Assembly (NCBI GenBank): GCA_964466055.1
Contig: CAYXLW010000007.1
Location: 1 to 64,000 of the forward strand
DNA length: 64,000 nucleotides
Direction of reading: 5' to 3'
Origin: CAYXLW01 sp964466055
Lineage (GTDB): Bacteria; Patescibacteriota; Gracilibacteria; GCA-2401425
Every line of letters begins with the position of its first letter. The stretch's first letter is position 1. Of the stretch, positions 46,559 through 55,341 are shown one piece after another. The translations under genes were made by a program, and so were the position numbers. The notes under the pieces are model-generated. The model saw nothing but the letters and a program-made list of their open reading frames with translations. It did not search any database and was not told the origin of the DNA.

Positions 46559-46912
46559 TTAATTACCAAATATATCAGATCCTACTGCTTTTTCTACGAT
46601 TCTTCTAATTTTAGTCTCACCAAATCCCGTCGCTCCTTTATGAGAAGGAATTGGTATAATCGCAGGAAGTGCTCCACTTGAAAGTTTTTTATAGTCATCT
46701 TGTGATATATCTTTTATGAATTCTTCTAAAACAAAAATTATCGCATATTTTCCAGGAGATTCTTCATTGTCTTCGTCTTGTTTAGCTCTTTTTAGTTCAA
46801 AAAGAATATTTTTTGCCTCTTCTTTGTTGCTAACATTTTTTACATCACATCCAAGTGCTGAGAATCCAGCTGTGATCATTTTTGTTCCGATAATTGCAAT
46901 TTTATAACTCAT
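46559..46912 (-). CDS. ntpG: V-type ATPase subunit F (NtpG)
   Basis: 117 residues. The small rotor subunit with the YKIAIIGTKMITAGFSALG opening and FVLEEFIKDI, then the family IIPIPSHKGATGFG element. The position between C and A is as in Enterococcus hirae. Confidence 0.9.
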   Translation of the reverse strand: MSYKIAIIGTKMITAGFSALGCDVKNVSNKEEAKNILFELKRAKQDEDNEESPGKYAIIFVLEEFIKDISQDDYKKLSSGALPAIIPIPSHKGATGFGETKIRRIVEKAVGSDIFGN

Positions 46913-46929
46913 AAATTAAGTTTTTCTAA

Positions 46930-47913
46930 TTAATAAACTTTTTTTGTATTTCTTCTTATTTCTTCATTATCTACTCCATTAAGTTTTCCTACCAAAATAC
47001 TTCTAATTATATCTGCAGATCTTTCTCTTGATAACCAATATCCCATAATTGGGATTGGACCTTCAGATATGTATCGAGTTTCTCTTAAAAAATCTATCAA
47101 TGTATCTTCGGAAGCTTTTTCTAAAAGTTTAAAGTTATGATTATTCTCGAATTCATTCAAATCATGCTCATTTTTAATGGTGCTAAGGATTATTTTTCTT
47201 GTTTTTTCTGGAGATTCATTAAAATCTTTCCATGGAAAATTCCCATTAGGGATAAATGCTATTTCTCCTAAGTCTTTTTTTGTTGTTTCGTCCATTCTAA
47301 ATAAGGTCTGTATGTTGGTTAAATCTATTTTCTTTCTTAAGTATTGCAAAACAAAACTAGTTCCGACTTTATTTGCCCAATCTTGCAAATAACTGAATAA
47401 AGCTTTATCAAAAACAAAATCGACAAATCTTATATTTTTCTTCTGTTTATAAAGCAATATTGCTTCTTCTTTTGCTTTAGAAAATTTTTTAATTTCAATA
47501 TTATTAAAAACAAAATCTTTCAATTTGGAGTGACAAGTAGCTCCAAATGGAGAAAGCATGTCCTTAACATCTTCAAAAGTTTTTTTCTGTAAAAATGCTT
47601 TTAGCAGAGTTTTTACATTATAAAAGTCATACCATTTCCACATTCCTTTCATTATGTAATCATTTGGTGTTATTTTATCCAAGAGTTCTTTTGTTTTTAA
47701 TAAACTTTTTTCTAAGACTTTTTCAAAGTCTTTTACGGATTGGAATTCTGGTAAAAATTCTGAAAAATCAGTATCATTAAGGATTATATAAGCTGATTCT
47801 GCCGTTTCAGATCCAATCATTCTATCGTATTGATGTACAGAAAAGAGCTTTGCCTCAAGGACTCGGATCACTCCTATTGTATAGCCGTAGTCTTCTTTAA
47901 TAAATGATGGCAC
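46930..47913 (-). CDS. ntpC: V-type ATPase subunit C
   Basis: 327 residues, mostly helical. This is the funnel-shaped subunit that joins the rotor shaft to the K ring. It shows YTIGVIRVLEAKLFSVHQYDRMIGSETAESAYIILNDTDF and the C-terminal PIMGYWLSRERSADIIRSILVGKLNG. One nucleotide separates it from ntpE. Confidence 0.92.
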   Translation of the reverse strand: MPSFIKEDYGYTIGVIRVLEAKLFSVHQYDRMIGSETAESAYIILNDTDFSEFLPEFQSVKDFEKVLEKSLLKTKELLDKITPNDYIMKGMWKWYDFYNVKTLLKAFLQKKTFEDVKDMLSPFGATCHSKLKDFVFNNIEIKKFSKAKEEAILLYKQKKNIRFVDFVFDKALFSYLQDWANKVGTSFVLQYLRKKIDLTNIQTLFRMDETTKKDLGEIAFIPNGNFPWKDFNESPEKTRKIILSTIKNEHDLNEFENNHNFKLLEKASEDTLIDFLRETRYISEGPIPIMGYWLSRERSADIIRSILVGKLNGVDNEEIRRNTKKVY

Positions 47914-47914
47914 T

Positions 47915-48484
47915 TTAGTTTTGTTTAAATATTGTAGAAATAATAATTTCTTCTAGATTTTTTCGATATGTTTTTCTAACCAGAGTTTCAAATGAAAAAT
48001 CAAAATTAGAAAATTCAGAATCAACAATAAATCCTCCAGCAATATCTTTAGATTCTCCTATTTGGAATTTTTTCCCATTAAGTTTCACAGCTCCTTTTGT
48101 GGAGTTTTCCTTTCCTTTAGCAGGGTAAATAATTCCTTCTTCAATGCTAATTTCTCTCATCATTTTAGCAAGAAATTGTTCATACTCTTTGGCAGGCATT
48201 GAAGAAAGTTTTTCAACTATAATAGATAAAATATCTTCTATAATTGTTTTCTTATCTTCTAAAAGAGAATTTTTGCCTTTCATGTGGGCTAAATATTCTG
48301 ATTTTTTTATAGTCTTACTAATTTTATCGTCTGTTTTTTCTTCCAATTCGGCTACTTTTTTCATCCCATTAGAAAGAATCTCTTTTTTTAAAATTTCTGC
48401 TTCCTCTTTTGCTTTACGAAGAATTGTGTCCCTCTCATTTTTTGCATTTGTAAGAATTTTTTCTAAAATATCCTGAATAGACAT
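47915..48484 (-). CDS. ntpE: V-type ATPase subunit E
   Basis: 189 residues. The peripheral-stalk subunit: a long N-terminal helix rich in Glu and Lys (ILTNAKNERDTILRKAKEEAEILKKEILSNG) and a C-terminal globular part with GGFIVDSEFSNFDFSFETLV. It pairs with NtpF to form the stator. A 151-nt gap, the longest in the operon, separates it from ntpK. Confidence 0.9.
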   Translation of the reverse strand: MSIQDILEKILTNAKNERDTILRKAKEEAEILKKEILSNGMKKVAELEEKTDDKISKTIKKSEYLAHMKGKNSLLEDKKTIIEDILSIIVEKLSSMPAKEYEQFLAKMMREISIEEGIIYPAKGKENSTKGAVKLNGKKFQIGESKDIAGGFIVDSEFSNFDFSFETLVRKTYRKNLEEIIISTIFKQN

Positions 48485-48635
48485 GGGTTATTAATTAAAT
48501 ATTTATGTTCGTTTATAATTTTAAAACTTTAAAAATTAGTCTTTAGAAATCATTAAATTTATTTTGCTAATTACCAAACTATAATCATATTTTTTTAAAT
48601 ATATTCATGTTATTGCACTGAGGGATATTACTTAA

Positions 48636-49139
48636 TTATCCAGCAATTGCATCTTTTATATTTGAAAGTATTAAGAATGTTGAAAGCAGTCCTAAAATGG
48701 CAAATGTTTCAACAATTGCAGCAAGAACTATAGCTTGTCCTGCATTTGCTGGATTTTTAGCAATAATATTCATACCTGCAACTGCAACTCTTCCTTGGTA
48801 TATTGCTGAAAATAAAGCAGTAATTGCTAGAGGCATACATGCAAGTAAAATTTGCCATCCTTGTAGTGGAGTAAGACTTTCTACTTTAAAGAAATTTAGA
48901 ACAAGAAAGGTTCCAATTAGACCATAAATTGCTTGTGATCCAGGAAGTGCTTCTAGAACTAGAATCTTTCCAAATGCATCAGGTCTTTCAGTGGCTACGC
49001 CAGCTCCTATTGTTCCAGTTGCCAATACTCCTAAAGATGATCCAATTCCCCCAAGGATTGCACACATAATTGCACCTGTTAATGCTAGAAATGGGCCAAG
49101 TTGTGAAATGATTTCGACAAAAGTTGATGTTGTTTCCAT
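48636..49139 (-). CDS. ntpK: V-type ATPase membrane ring subunit K
   Basis: 167 residues, four helices in two hairpins. The ion-binding glutamate is in the second hairpin (Glu144 in VETFAILGLL). The first hairpin carries LPGSQAIYG, where a Gly replaces the carboxylate, so each protomer has one site. Ser68-Gln69, Gln115 (in SAIYQGRVA) and Glu144 align with Thr64-Gln65, Gln110 and Glu139 of the Na+-binding E. hirae NtpK. This supports Na+ rather than H+ as the coupling ion, by inference. Confidence 0.93.
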   Translation of the reverse strand: METTSTFVEIISQLGPFLALTGAIMCAILGGIGSSLGVLATGTIGAGVATERPDAFGKILVLEALPGSQAIYGLIGTFLVLNFFKVESLTPLQGWQILLACMPLAITALFSAIYQGRVAVAGMNIIAKNPANAGQAIVLAAIVETFAILGLLSTFLILSNIKDAIAG

Positions 49140-49182
49140 ATTTTTTTTGGTTAATTAATAAATAAAATATTAGAAGGTTTTT

Positions 49183-51141
49183 TTAAATTGATTGATTATC
49201 GTTCTCTATATAGACATATGTGGATTTTCTAGATAATGGATTGAATTTTCTTCCTCCTCCTTCCATAAATTTCCCAAAAAATTCTACAAATTGCAACCTA
49301 GCCGAATGAATAAAGGCTCCCATAACATTCATTGCAATATTTAATATATGTCCAAATAATATAATAACTATCATGATTATGTAATTTACTCCAACAGGCA
49401 ACATTTCACCTACAGTCAGTGCGATTTGATTAAACACAACTGCTACAACTCCAGTTGAAAGCCCTAAGGCAAAAAGACGTGCGTATGAAAGTGTATTTGA
49501 AACCCATCCTATTATTTCATTAATAAAGTTTAGTGGTCCTTTAATCGGGATTAAAAACCAAGGTTCTCCCCATGCAAGACCGAACAATATGAATGCTACT
49601 CCTCCATACCTAACATATTTTGCTGTTTCAGGATTATTTAAAACAAAAGATATTCCTATAGCTAAAAATAATATTGTCCACGAATATTTTGTAAAGAAAG
49701 CTTTTAATTTGCTTCCAGTTCTCCATTCGTGCATTCCTGCTATAAGTGTTCCTACCCATAATTGCAAAATGCCCAATCCAAAAGCTAGCGCCATCACAGC
49801 ATTTGTTCCCGTGTTCATATCAAATACTTTTAATTTCAGTAAATAAACAGGGATAACACTTTCAGAAATCCCTGCATATCCTGCGAATAAAATACCCATA
49901 AAAACCGTGATTATTCCTGACCATCCAAGTAAAATAAATATTCCCTTCATATCGCTAGGAACTTTCATGATTTTTAGAATTCCGAAAGAAATAATTGCCA
50001 ACAGAAGCCCATAAATAGCATCAGTTAAACAGAATCCGAAGAAAACTAAAAAAAAGAAAGATAAGTATGGGGTAGGATCTAACTCGGAAGCTTTTGGTAA
50101 TCCATATAATCTTGTAACTGCTTCAAATGGGGTAAAGAATTTATTATTCTGAATTTCCACAGGAGGCTCTTCTCCTTCTTCTGGTTCAATTTCAAAAATA
50201 GCTGACTCAAATTGAGTTATTTGTTCTATTTCTAGTTGAGTTTTTTTTATTTTTTTAGCCTTTATCCATCCTGTGAATATAACTGTATAATCTGTCCAGC
50301 TTCCTCTTGATGAAATCTCTCGTCTCTCTTTTTCCCATGAAAAATAGTCGTAGCAGACCTTTAATTTTGGTAGTTCAGAAACTAATATTTTTGTCTTTTG
50401 CGAAATTTCATTTAAATCTTTTTTTATATTTCTAATCTCTTCTTTTAAAGATCTAACATAATTACTTATATTATTACATTTATCATTTATTTTAATTTCT
50501 CTTGCTGAATTTTTCTGCATTATTTCCTTTATTGATGCAGAAAGATCTTTACTTGAAACAACATAGAATGCAGTTTCTGCAGGACTTTCTTCAATAAGGA
50601 ATAATTCAGCTTCCTTGCATGTCTTAGATATTTGATCTTTTAAAATAGGATAAAATTGATTCCTAACTTTTCCAAAACAAATATCAACTGAATCTTGTTC
50701 TTCTAACTCATTTAAATCAATATTCATATTTTTTAATACTTCAACTGATTCTAACTCTTTATTTATTTCGGTCTCACTTTTTTTAAGTTTATTTTGTAAA
50801 ATTTCCAAATCTTGGATTCTCAAAACTACTTCTTGAAAATTAAATTGATCTTTTATTTCCTCAATACGTTTACTAGAAAATATCTCCTTTTCTCCCATTA
50901 AGGCATATTTAAATCCCTTTGAGCTTTTAGAATGAGGAGTAAGAAACTTAATAGCAAAATCTAAATCTGCAACAGTTTTTTCTGTTTCTCTTAGCTTTAC
51001 TATGCAGTCTAAATATCCTTGTTCTTGAATATCAGTTTCAATTAACTCAAAGCTAGCTTTTTTTTGTAGAAAATCAAGCACTATCTGCTGAGAAGATTGT
51101 AGAGTTAAAACCTGAACTTTTTTCATAGCCACAATGGCCAT
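49183..51141 (-). CDS. ntpI: V-type ATPase subunit I
   Basis: 652 residues. The N-terminal half is soluble with coiled coils; the C-terminal half has about seven membrane segments, starting at YLSFFFLVFFGFCLTDAIYGLLL. ARLFALGLSTGVVAVVFNQIA carries the arginine that faces the K-ring carboxylates. It forms the ion half-channels. The true start may be the internal MKKVQVLTLQSSQQ. Confidence 0.93.
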   Translation of the reverse strand: MAIVAMKKVQVLTLQSSQQIVLDFLQKKASFELIETDIQEQGYLDCIVKLRETEKTVADLDFAIKFLTPHSKSSKGFKYALMGEKEIFSSKRIEEIKDQFNFQEVVLRIQDLEILQNKLKKSETEINKELESVEVLKNMNIDLNELEEQDSVDICFGKVRNQFYPILKDQISKTCKEAELFLIEESPAETAFYVVSSKDLSASIKEIMQKNSAREIKINDKCNNISNYVRSLKEEIRNIKKDLNEISQKTKILVSELPKLKVCYDYFSWEKERREISSRGSWTDYTVIFTGWIKAKKIKKTQLEIEQITQFESAIFEIEPEEGEEPPVEIQNNKFFTPFEAVTRLYGLPKASELDPTPYLSFFFLVFFGFCLTDAIYGLLLAIISFGILKIMKVPSDMKGIFILLGWSGIITVFMGILFAGYAGISESVIPVYLLKLKVFDMNTGTNAVMALAFGLGILQLWVGTLIAGMHEWRTGSKLKAFFTKYSWTILFLAIGISFVLNNPETAKYVRYGGVAFILFGLAWGEPWFLIPIKGPLNFINEIIGWVSNTLSYARLFALGLSTGVVAVVFNQIALTVGEMLPVGVNYIIMIVIILFGHILNIAMNVMGAFIHSARLQFVEFFGKFMEGGGRKFNPLSRKSTYVYIENDNQSI

Positions 51142-51155
51142 AGATGAAAGATAAT

Positions 51156-51473
51156 TTAATTTATATTTTTTAAGATAAAACTAATACATGTATCTATAAC
51201 TGTATCTTTTTTAGATTTTCCGATTGATTTGATTGCTTCTAGCTCTTCCGTATATTTTGAAATAATTTCTTTGTAATTTTCTGCAATTGTAACTTTAGCA
51301 CTATCGAGCTTCTCTTGAGCTTTTTCAATAGCTTTAACATACATTTTTTCATTTTCGTTTTCAGCCTCTTCTTTTGCTTGTTGAATTATTGCCTGTCCAG
51401 ATTTGTGTGCAGCTTTTTTTATATTCTCTGCTTCTTCCTCTGTTTTTTTCACTTGAATAACAAAGTTTGACAT
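51156..51473 (-). CDS. ntpF: V-type ATPase peripheral stalk subunit (NtpF/subunit H)
   Basis: 105 residues, nearly all one long Ala/Glu/Lys-rich helix (EEEAENIKKAAHKSGQAIIQ), the usual form of the stalk partner of subunit E. It is the first gene of the operon and sits behind a good promoter. Sequence alone is low in information; position makes the assignment. Confidence 0.82.
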   Translation of the reverse strand: MSNFVIQVKKTEEEAENIKKAAHKSGQAIIQQAKEEAENENEKMYVKAIEKAQEKLDSAKVTIAENYKEIISKYTEELEAIKSIGKSKKDTVIDTCISFILKNIN

Positions 51474-51496
51474 AGTATTTTTTTAAAAGCGCGCGC

Positions 51497-51525
51497 ATCT
51501 TATATAAGCCCCTACTATAAGTCAA
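51497..51525 (-). promoter_or_regulatory. promoter of the V-ATPase operon
   Basis: On the minus strand, TTGACT (51520-51525), a 17-nt spacer and TAAGAT (51497-51502; TATAAG overlaps it) stand about 24 nt before the ntpF start, followed by a GCGCGCGC discriminator. Confidence 0.6.
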
Positions 51526-51599
51526 GACTTTTTGTATAAAAAAATATGCGCATTTTAGCTTTTATTCGTCGTTTGTGAGTTTATTTACAAAAAAGTAAT

Positions 51600-52364
51600 T
51601 CACTCTCTAATCATAATTCTTTTTATGCTTTTTGATCTTTTATTTTCCATTTCAATAAGAATGCCACAGAACAATGCTTTTCCAGTTGCTGGTTCCATTT
51701 TTACAGGCATACCTGTTAGAAATTTTTTTAAAACAATATCTTTATCCATTCCAATTATTGAATCTTCAGGTCCTGTCATTCCAACATCTGTGATAAATGC
51801 AGTTCCTTGTTTAGAGACTTTCTCATCTGCTGTCTGGATATGTGTATGTGTTCCAACTACTGCTGATACTCTGCCATTAAGATAATGAAATAAGGCACTT
51901 TTTTCACTTGTGGTTTCTGCATGAATGTCAACTATTATTGCATCAAATTTTTTATTTTTATTTTCTTCCAGAATTTTATCAGCTGTATCAAATGGAGAAT
52001 CCATTCCCTCTTTAATAAAAACTCGTCCCATTAAATTTATAACTAGTGTGTTTTTGTGTATGCAATACCCATTTCCAGGAACGGATTTTGGATAATTAGC
52101 AGGACGTAGCACAGTTGTCTCTTTTTTGAAAATATCCAAAATTTCTGGATTATCAAACGTATGATTACCTCCAGTAAAAACTTCTACTCCTAGTCCTTTT
52201 AAGAAATCAATATCTTTTTGTCTTGTTCCTTTGCCATGGCAAATGTTTTCTACATTGGCAATTATTAAGTTAAGGTTATTATCTTTAATTATCTGCGGTA
52301 ATTCTTTCTTCACAATTTGTCGTCCTGATTTTCCGAAAACATCTCCAATAAAAAGTATATTCAT
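51600..52364 (-). CDS. ymdB: YmdB-family metallophosphoesterase
   Basis: 254 residues. Motifs of the YmdB group are visible: GDVFGKSGR at the N-terminus, ANVENICHGKGT, GGNHTFDN, DIHAETTSEK, VGTHTHIQTADE and ITDVGMTGP. In Bacillus subtilis YmdB is a phosphodiesterase acting on 2',3'-cyclic nucleotides with wide effects on gene expression. All metal ligands seem present. Its role here is inferred from the family. Confidence 0.9.
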   Translation of the reverse strand: MNILFIGDVFGKSGRQIVKKELPQIIKDNNLNLIIANVENICHGKGTRQKDIDFLKGLGVEVFTGGNHTFDNPEILDIFKKETTVLRPANYPKSVPGNGYCIHKNTLVINLMGRVFIKEGMDSPFDTADKILEENKNKKFDAIIVDIHAETTSEKSALFHYLNGRVSAVVGTHTHIQTADEKVSKQGTAFITDVGMTGPEDSIIGMDKDIVLKKFLTGMPVKMEPATGKALFCGILIEMENKRSKSIKRIMIRE

Positions 52365-52489
52365 ATTTAAAATTAAAACTCATAATAAAGTAATATCATA
52401 GTATTGCATCAATAATTTAAAAACAACCTCACTTAGAGAAAGAATTATAAGGATTAATATTCCTAACTAATTAAGGATAATTCAATACT

Positions 52490-53425
52490 TTATTTTATTT
52501 CTTCAGTATAATTTTTCATTTTTGTATTATATAAATCTTCCAACTTTTGAGATGTGAATACACCTTCATTTGTAATAATTCTATGAAACAATTTTGATGG
52601 AACGCGATCATGAGAACATTTTAATCTTTCATAAGAAATCGGCTTTGAATGATGTAATCTTGAATGTTTATGCAAAAAAACTTCTCCTTTCTTTTTGGAT
52701 TCCCATAAACTAAATTTTATAGTGTTAAGAAAAACATAAATTGGAATATTAACAATGTTGAATTCTGAAATTATGCCATATGCTCCTGGTGACATAACAA
52801 AGTCCATTGTATTTTTTAATGTTAAAGCGCCAAAAAATACAATGTCTATATTATTATGTGCTAAATTAAGCATATAAGATGGAATTACTTGAAAAGGAAT
52901 TTTCAAATTATGTATTTTTTCAATATTATCATGCGTTTTGTTATAATCTTGTTCAGAGATTATAACATTAAAATTTTTACCAAGTTTTTTGAGATGTGCT
53001 AAAACTTGATGTACCGTATTGCTTTGATCATGTATGAGAATAGTTTTCCCCTCAACGTCTATTTTTTCTGCATTTTTTAATATAAGAGCATTTTCTTCTT
53101 TATATTTAATTATTAATTCTTCAATTTTTTCTAAAATAAAATTTTTACAGTTTTTGGTTGATGAACTTTCTAATAAGAAAAAATCTTTTAATTCTTTTAG
53201 TAGCGCCCTGTAATAGTAATTTAAACAACCAAATTTAGGTTCTGTATTACATGTGGCATAAACTAAGTCTTTAAATTGATTATAAAATTCTTTGGTATCT
53301 GATACTTCAAAAACCTTTATAGAATTAATCAATGATCTCAATGTTATACATGAAACTTCTCCTGATCCAACATCAGATTCAATTTCTCTAAATAAATTAG
53401 AAAGCAATTCAATCCTAGTTTTCAT
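52490..53425 (-). CDS. IF-2B (eIF-2B alpha/MtnA-like) family protein
   Basis: 311 residues. The C-terminal two-thirds shows the Rossmann-like core of the eIF-2B alpha/ribose-1,5-bisphosphate isomerase/MtnA family: ILIHDQSNTVHQVLAHLKKLGKNFNVIISE, then IPSYMLNLAHNNIDIVFFGALTL and VNIPIYVFLNTIKFS. The expected Cys and Asp of the isomerases are not clear: HDQSN stands in place of HxHS, and FFGALTL in place of GAD. Catalysis is therefore uncertain. Its ATG overlaps the permease stop by 4 nt, so the two are translated together. Confidence 0.65.
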   Translation of the reverse strand: MKTRIELLSNLFREIESDVGSGEVSCITLRSLINSIKVFEVSDTKEFYNQFKDLVYATCNTEPKFGCLNYYYRALLKELKDFFLLESSSTKNCKNFILEKIEELIIKYKEENALILKNAEKIDVEGKTILIHDQSNTVHQVLAHLKKLGKNFNVIISEQDYNKTHDNIEKIHNLKIPFQVIPSYMLNLAHNNIDIVFFGALTLKNTMDFVMSPGAYGIISEFNIVNIPIYVFLNTIKFSLWESKKKGEVFLHKHSRLHHSKPISYERLKCSHDRVPSKLFHRIITNEGVFTSQKLEDLYNTKMKNYTEEIK

Positions 53426-54729
53426 ATAATTCTAATTCTAAAATATAAATATATACTACATATTATCAATACTCCAATTGTTAAAGGAAGACTGAACTTC
53501 ATATACTCAAGAAACGAAATATTCACATTCTCTTTTCTAGCTAAGTCTATAGAAACAATATTTGCAGAAGCTCCTATTGATGTTGCATTTCCTCCCAAAC
53601 AAGCTCCTAGTGATAATGCCCACCATAAAACATTTATATCGGGTTGGGTTGAAAATTTTTCTGTGATGCCAAGAACAACGGGGATCATTATTGTAACAAA
53701 TGGTATATTATCTAATATCATTGAAACAAAGCCTGATACCCACAAGATTAAAAGTGATAGATATAGTAAATCTGTGGATGAATTGGCAATCCAATTACTT
53801 AACTGAGAAAGAATCCCTGTTTTTTCTACTCCTGCAACCATTATAAAAAGACCCCCAAAGAAAAATAGAGTTGTCCATTCTACAGATTTAAATGCGTCAT
53901 GAATATTTTCTCTTTTTGAAGTAACTAACATAAGAGTTATTGCTCCTGTAATAGCGATTACAAATAATGGAAGATGTATAAAATCTTCAAGTAAAAATCC
54001 TGCTATTGTTAATAATATAATAGAGATTGCTTTTACTATAAAATCTGTATGTAGTGTTTTTTTAAGAAATGTAATTTTAATTTTTTCTATAAGAATATTT
54101 GCTATGTAAAGTTCTTGTAAATTGCTAGTAATAGGTTTTAATTTCTGCCAATTACTTATTAAGAAAATAATCATAATAAATAAAGAAGACATTAGTATTG
54201 GTACCCACAAATTGGCTATAAAAGAAATAAAGCTTAAATTTGCTGCGCCTCCTATAATTATATTTGGAGGATCTCCAATAAGCGTTAAAGCACCTCCTAC
54301 GTTGGAAAATATGATTTCTGCAAATATGTATGGCTTCGGATCTCGCCCCATTCCTTTAATCAGCTGTATTGTTAATGGCACTATTAACAACACGGTTGTT
54401 ACATTGTCAAGAAATGCAGAAAAAACTGTTGTTATAGTCGAAAACAAGACAAACATAGCCAAAGGGTTTCCCTTTGTTAAAAAAGCTATTTTGGTATTAA
54501 TCCATGTAAATATGTTACTTTTGGATGAGACATTGACAAGCAACATCATTGACATAAGTAAAATTATTGTTTCGAAATCTACAGAGGAGATTGCTTCTTC
54601 TGGGGTTAATATTCTAAACATAACCATTAAGATGGCTCCAGATAAGGCTATAAGTGCCTTATCAAAAACCTCAAAAATTATGAGAAGGAATGAAAACCCG
54701 AATATTGCTAGTGTGATATACGTTATCAT
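53422..54729 (-). CDS. ArsB/NhaD-type ion transporter (SLC13/P-protein family)
   Basis: 435 residues with about eleven or twelve membrane segments. The paired re-entrant motifs are visible: FLDNVTTVLLIVPLT with GALTLIGDPPNIIIG in the first half, and ILDNIPFVTIMIPV with GGNATSIGASANIVS in the second. This family includes arsenite pumps, Na+/H+ antiporters and organic-ion carriers, and the substrate cannot be decided. A Na+ antiport role would fit a Na+ V-ATPase, but that is a guess. The IF-2B-like gene overlaps its end. Confidence 0.82.
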   Translation of the reverse strand: MITYITLAIFGFSFLLIIFEVFDKALIALSGAILMVMFRILTPEEAISSVDFETIILLMSMMLLVNVSSKSNIFTWINTKIAFLTKGNPLAMFVLFSTITTVFSAFLDNVTTVLLIVPLTIQLIKGMGRDPKPYIFAEIIFSNVGGALTLIGDPPNIIIGGAANLSFISFIANLWVPILMSSLFIMIIFLISNWQKLKPITSNLQELYIANILIEKIKITFLKKTLHTDFIVKAISIILLTIAGFLLEDFIHLPLFVIAITGAITLMLVTSKRENIHDAFKSVEWTTLFFFGGLFIMVAGVEKTGILSQLSNWIANSSTDLLYLSLLILWVSGFVSMILDNIPFVTIMIPVVLGITEKFSTQPDINVLWWALSLGACLGGNATSIGASANIVSIDLARKENVNISFLEYMKFSLPLTIGVLIICSIYLYFRIRII

Positions 54730-54853
54730 TGTGTATCATGTTTTTTTCTTGCGTAAAACCCTACTCCTAATTTTAAAAATGGCAATAGAAAATCATGATT
54801 ATTTTAATTTTTTTTATTTTTCATAAAAATTATACTTTTTCACCTCTTTTGAT

Positions 54854-54882
54854 TTGACAAAATTTGGGGCTATAAATACAAT
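54854..54882 (+). promoter_or_regulatory. promoter of tRNA-Ser
   Basis: A consensus TTGACA (54854-54859), a 17-nt spacer and TACAAT (54877-54882) end 16 nt before the tRNA. Confidence 0.75.
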
Positions 54883-54898
54883 TCCCTAGCTTATTCAA

Positions 54899-54988
54899 GG
54901 AGAGATGGCTGAGCGGTCGAAAGCGACGGTCTTGAAAACCGTTGTGGGGGCGACTCCACCCAGGGTTCGAATCCCTGTCTCTCCGCCA
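54899..54988 (+). tRNA. tRNA-Ser, anticodon TGA
   Basis: A 90-nt class II tRNA. Acceptor GGAGAGA/TCTCTCC, D arm with GGCTGAGCGGTCGAAAGC, anticodon stem ACGGT/ACCGT with loop CTTGAAA (anticodon TGA, reads UCA and other UCN), a long variable arm (GTGGGGGCGACTCCAC), T arm CAGGGTTCGAATCCCTG, discriminator G and encoded CCA. The 261-bp repeat begins at its 3' end, which makes this the likely attachment site of the island that follows. Confidence 0.96.
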
Positions 54989-55244
54989 AGAGGTGCACTA
55001 ATAGCACCTAATTCCCGCTTACCTATGGCAAAAAATACTCGAATTAATCGGGTATTTTTTCTTTATAAAAGCCCTTTTCACCTTAAAAATTTTGCAAAAG
55101 GGTGCGAATCCCTTTCCCTTATGGCAGAGGTGCACTATTAGCGATAATAGAATATTTTTTATATCTCATTATTTTTTAATAAAAATGCTTCAAAAAGTAA
55201 GACTTTTTGGCTTAAAATATAGGGGTTCTAGTCCCTAATACCCT
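54984..55244 (+). repeat. 261-bp tRNA-linked repeat, copy 1
   Basis: Begins in the tRNA-Ser 3' end (CGCCAAGAGGTGCACTAATAG) and ends at ATACCCT. It contains hairpins AGGTGC/GCACCT, an AAAAAATACTCG/CGGGTATTTTTT stem, GCCCTTTT/AAAAGGG and CAAAAAGT/ACTTTTTG. At 55101-55141 is a second, degenerate tRNA 3' end (GGTGCGAATCCCTTT, TGGCA) followed by GAGGTGCACTATTAG, 137 bp after the first GAGGTGCACTAATAG. It differs from copy 2 at about three positions. There is no coding potential. Confidence 0.9.
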
Positions 55245-55272
55245 ATTTTATAGTGTCTCATTTTATATAAAA

Positions 55273-55317
55273 TGTATTGCTTTAGTATTTACAAAAACAA
55301 TACACTTATGCTATACT
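55273..55317 (+). promoter_or_regulatory. promoter and operator of the toxin-antitoxin pair
   Basis: TTTACA (55288-55293), an 18-nt spacer and TATACT (55312-55317). A perfect inverted repeat TGTATTG (55273-55279)/CAATACA (55298-55304) flanks the -35, as expected for autoregulation by a ribbon-helix-helix antitoxin. Confidence 0.6.
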
Positions 55318-55341
55318 AATTGTGTTAATAATTTATAAACA

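Noticed and set aside
54122..54826. 234-residue plus-strand frame opposite the ArsB/NhaD-type permease
   Set aside because: It is a shadow of a well-supported membrane protein gene, low in complexity and without any recognisable domain.
55101..55141. A second tRNA gene inside the repeat
   Set aside because: Only a T-arm-like stem and a CCA-like end are present; there is no acceptor pairing, D arm or anticodon arm.
54984..55244. Integron-type attC sites
   Set aside because: The repeat has hairpins but no recognisable R/L core sites, and no integron integrase is in the window. The link with the tRNA 3' end fits tRNA-targeted integration better.
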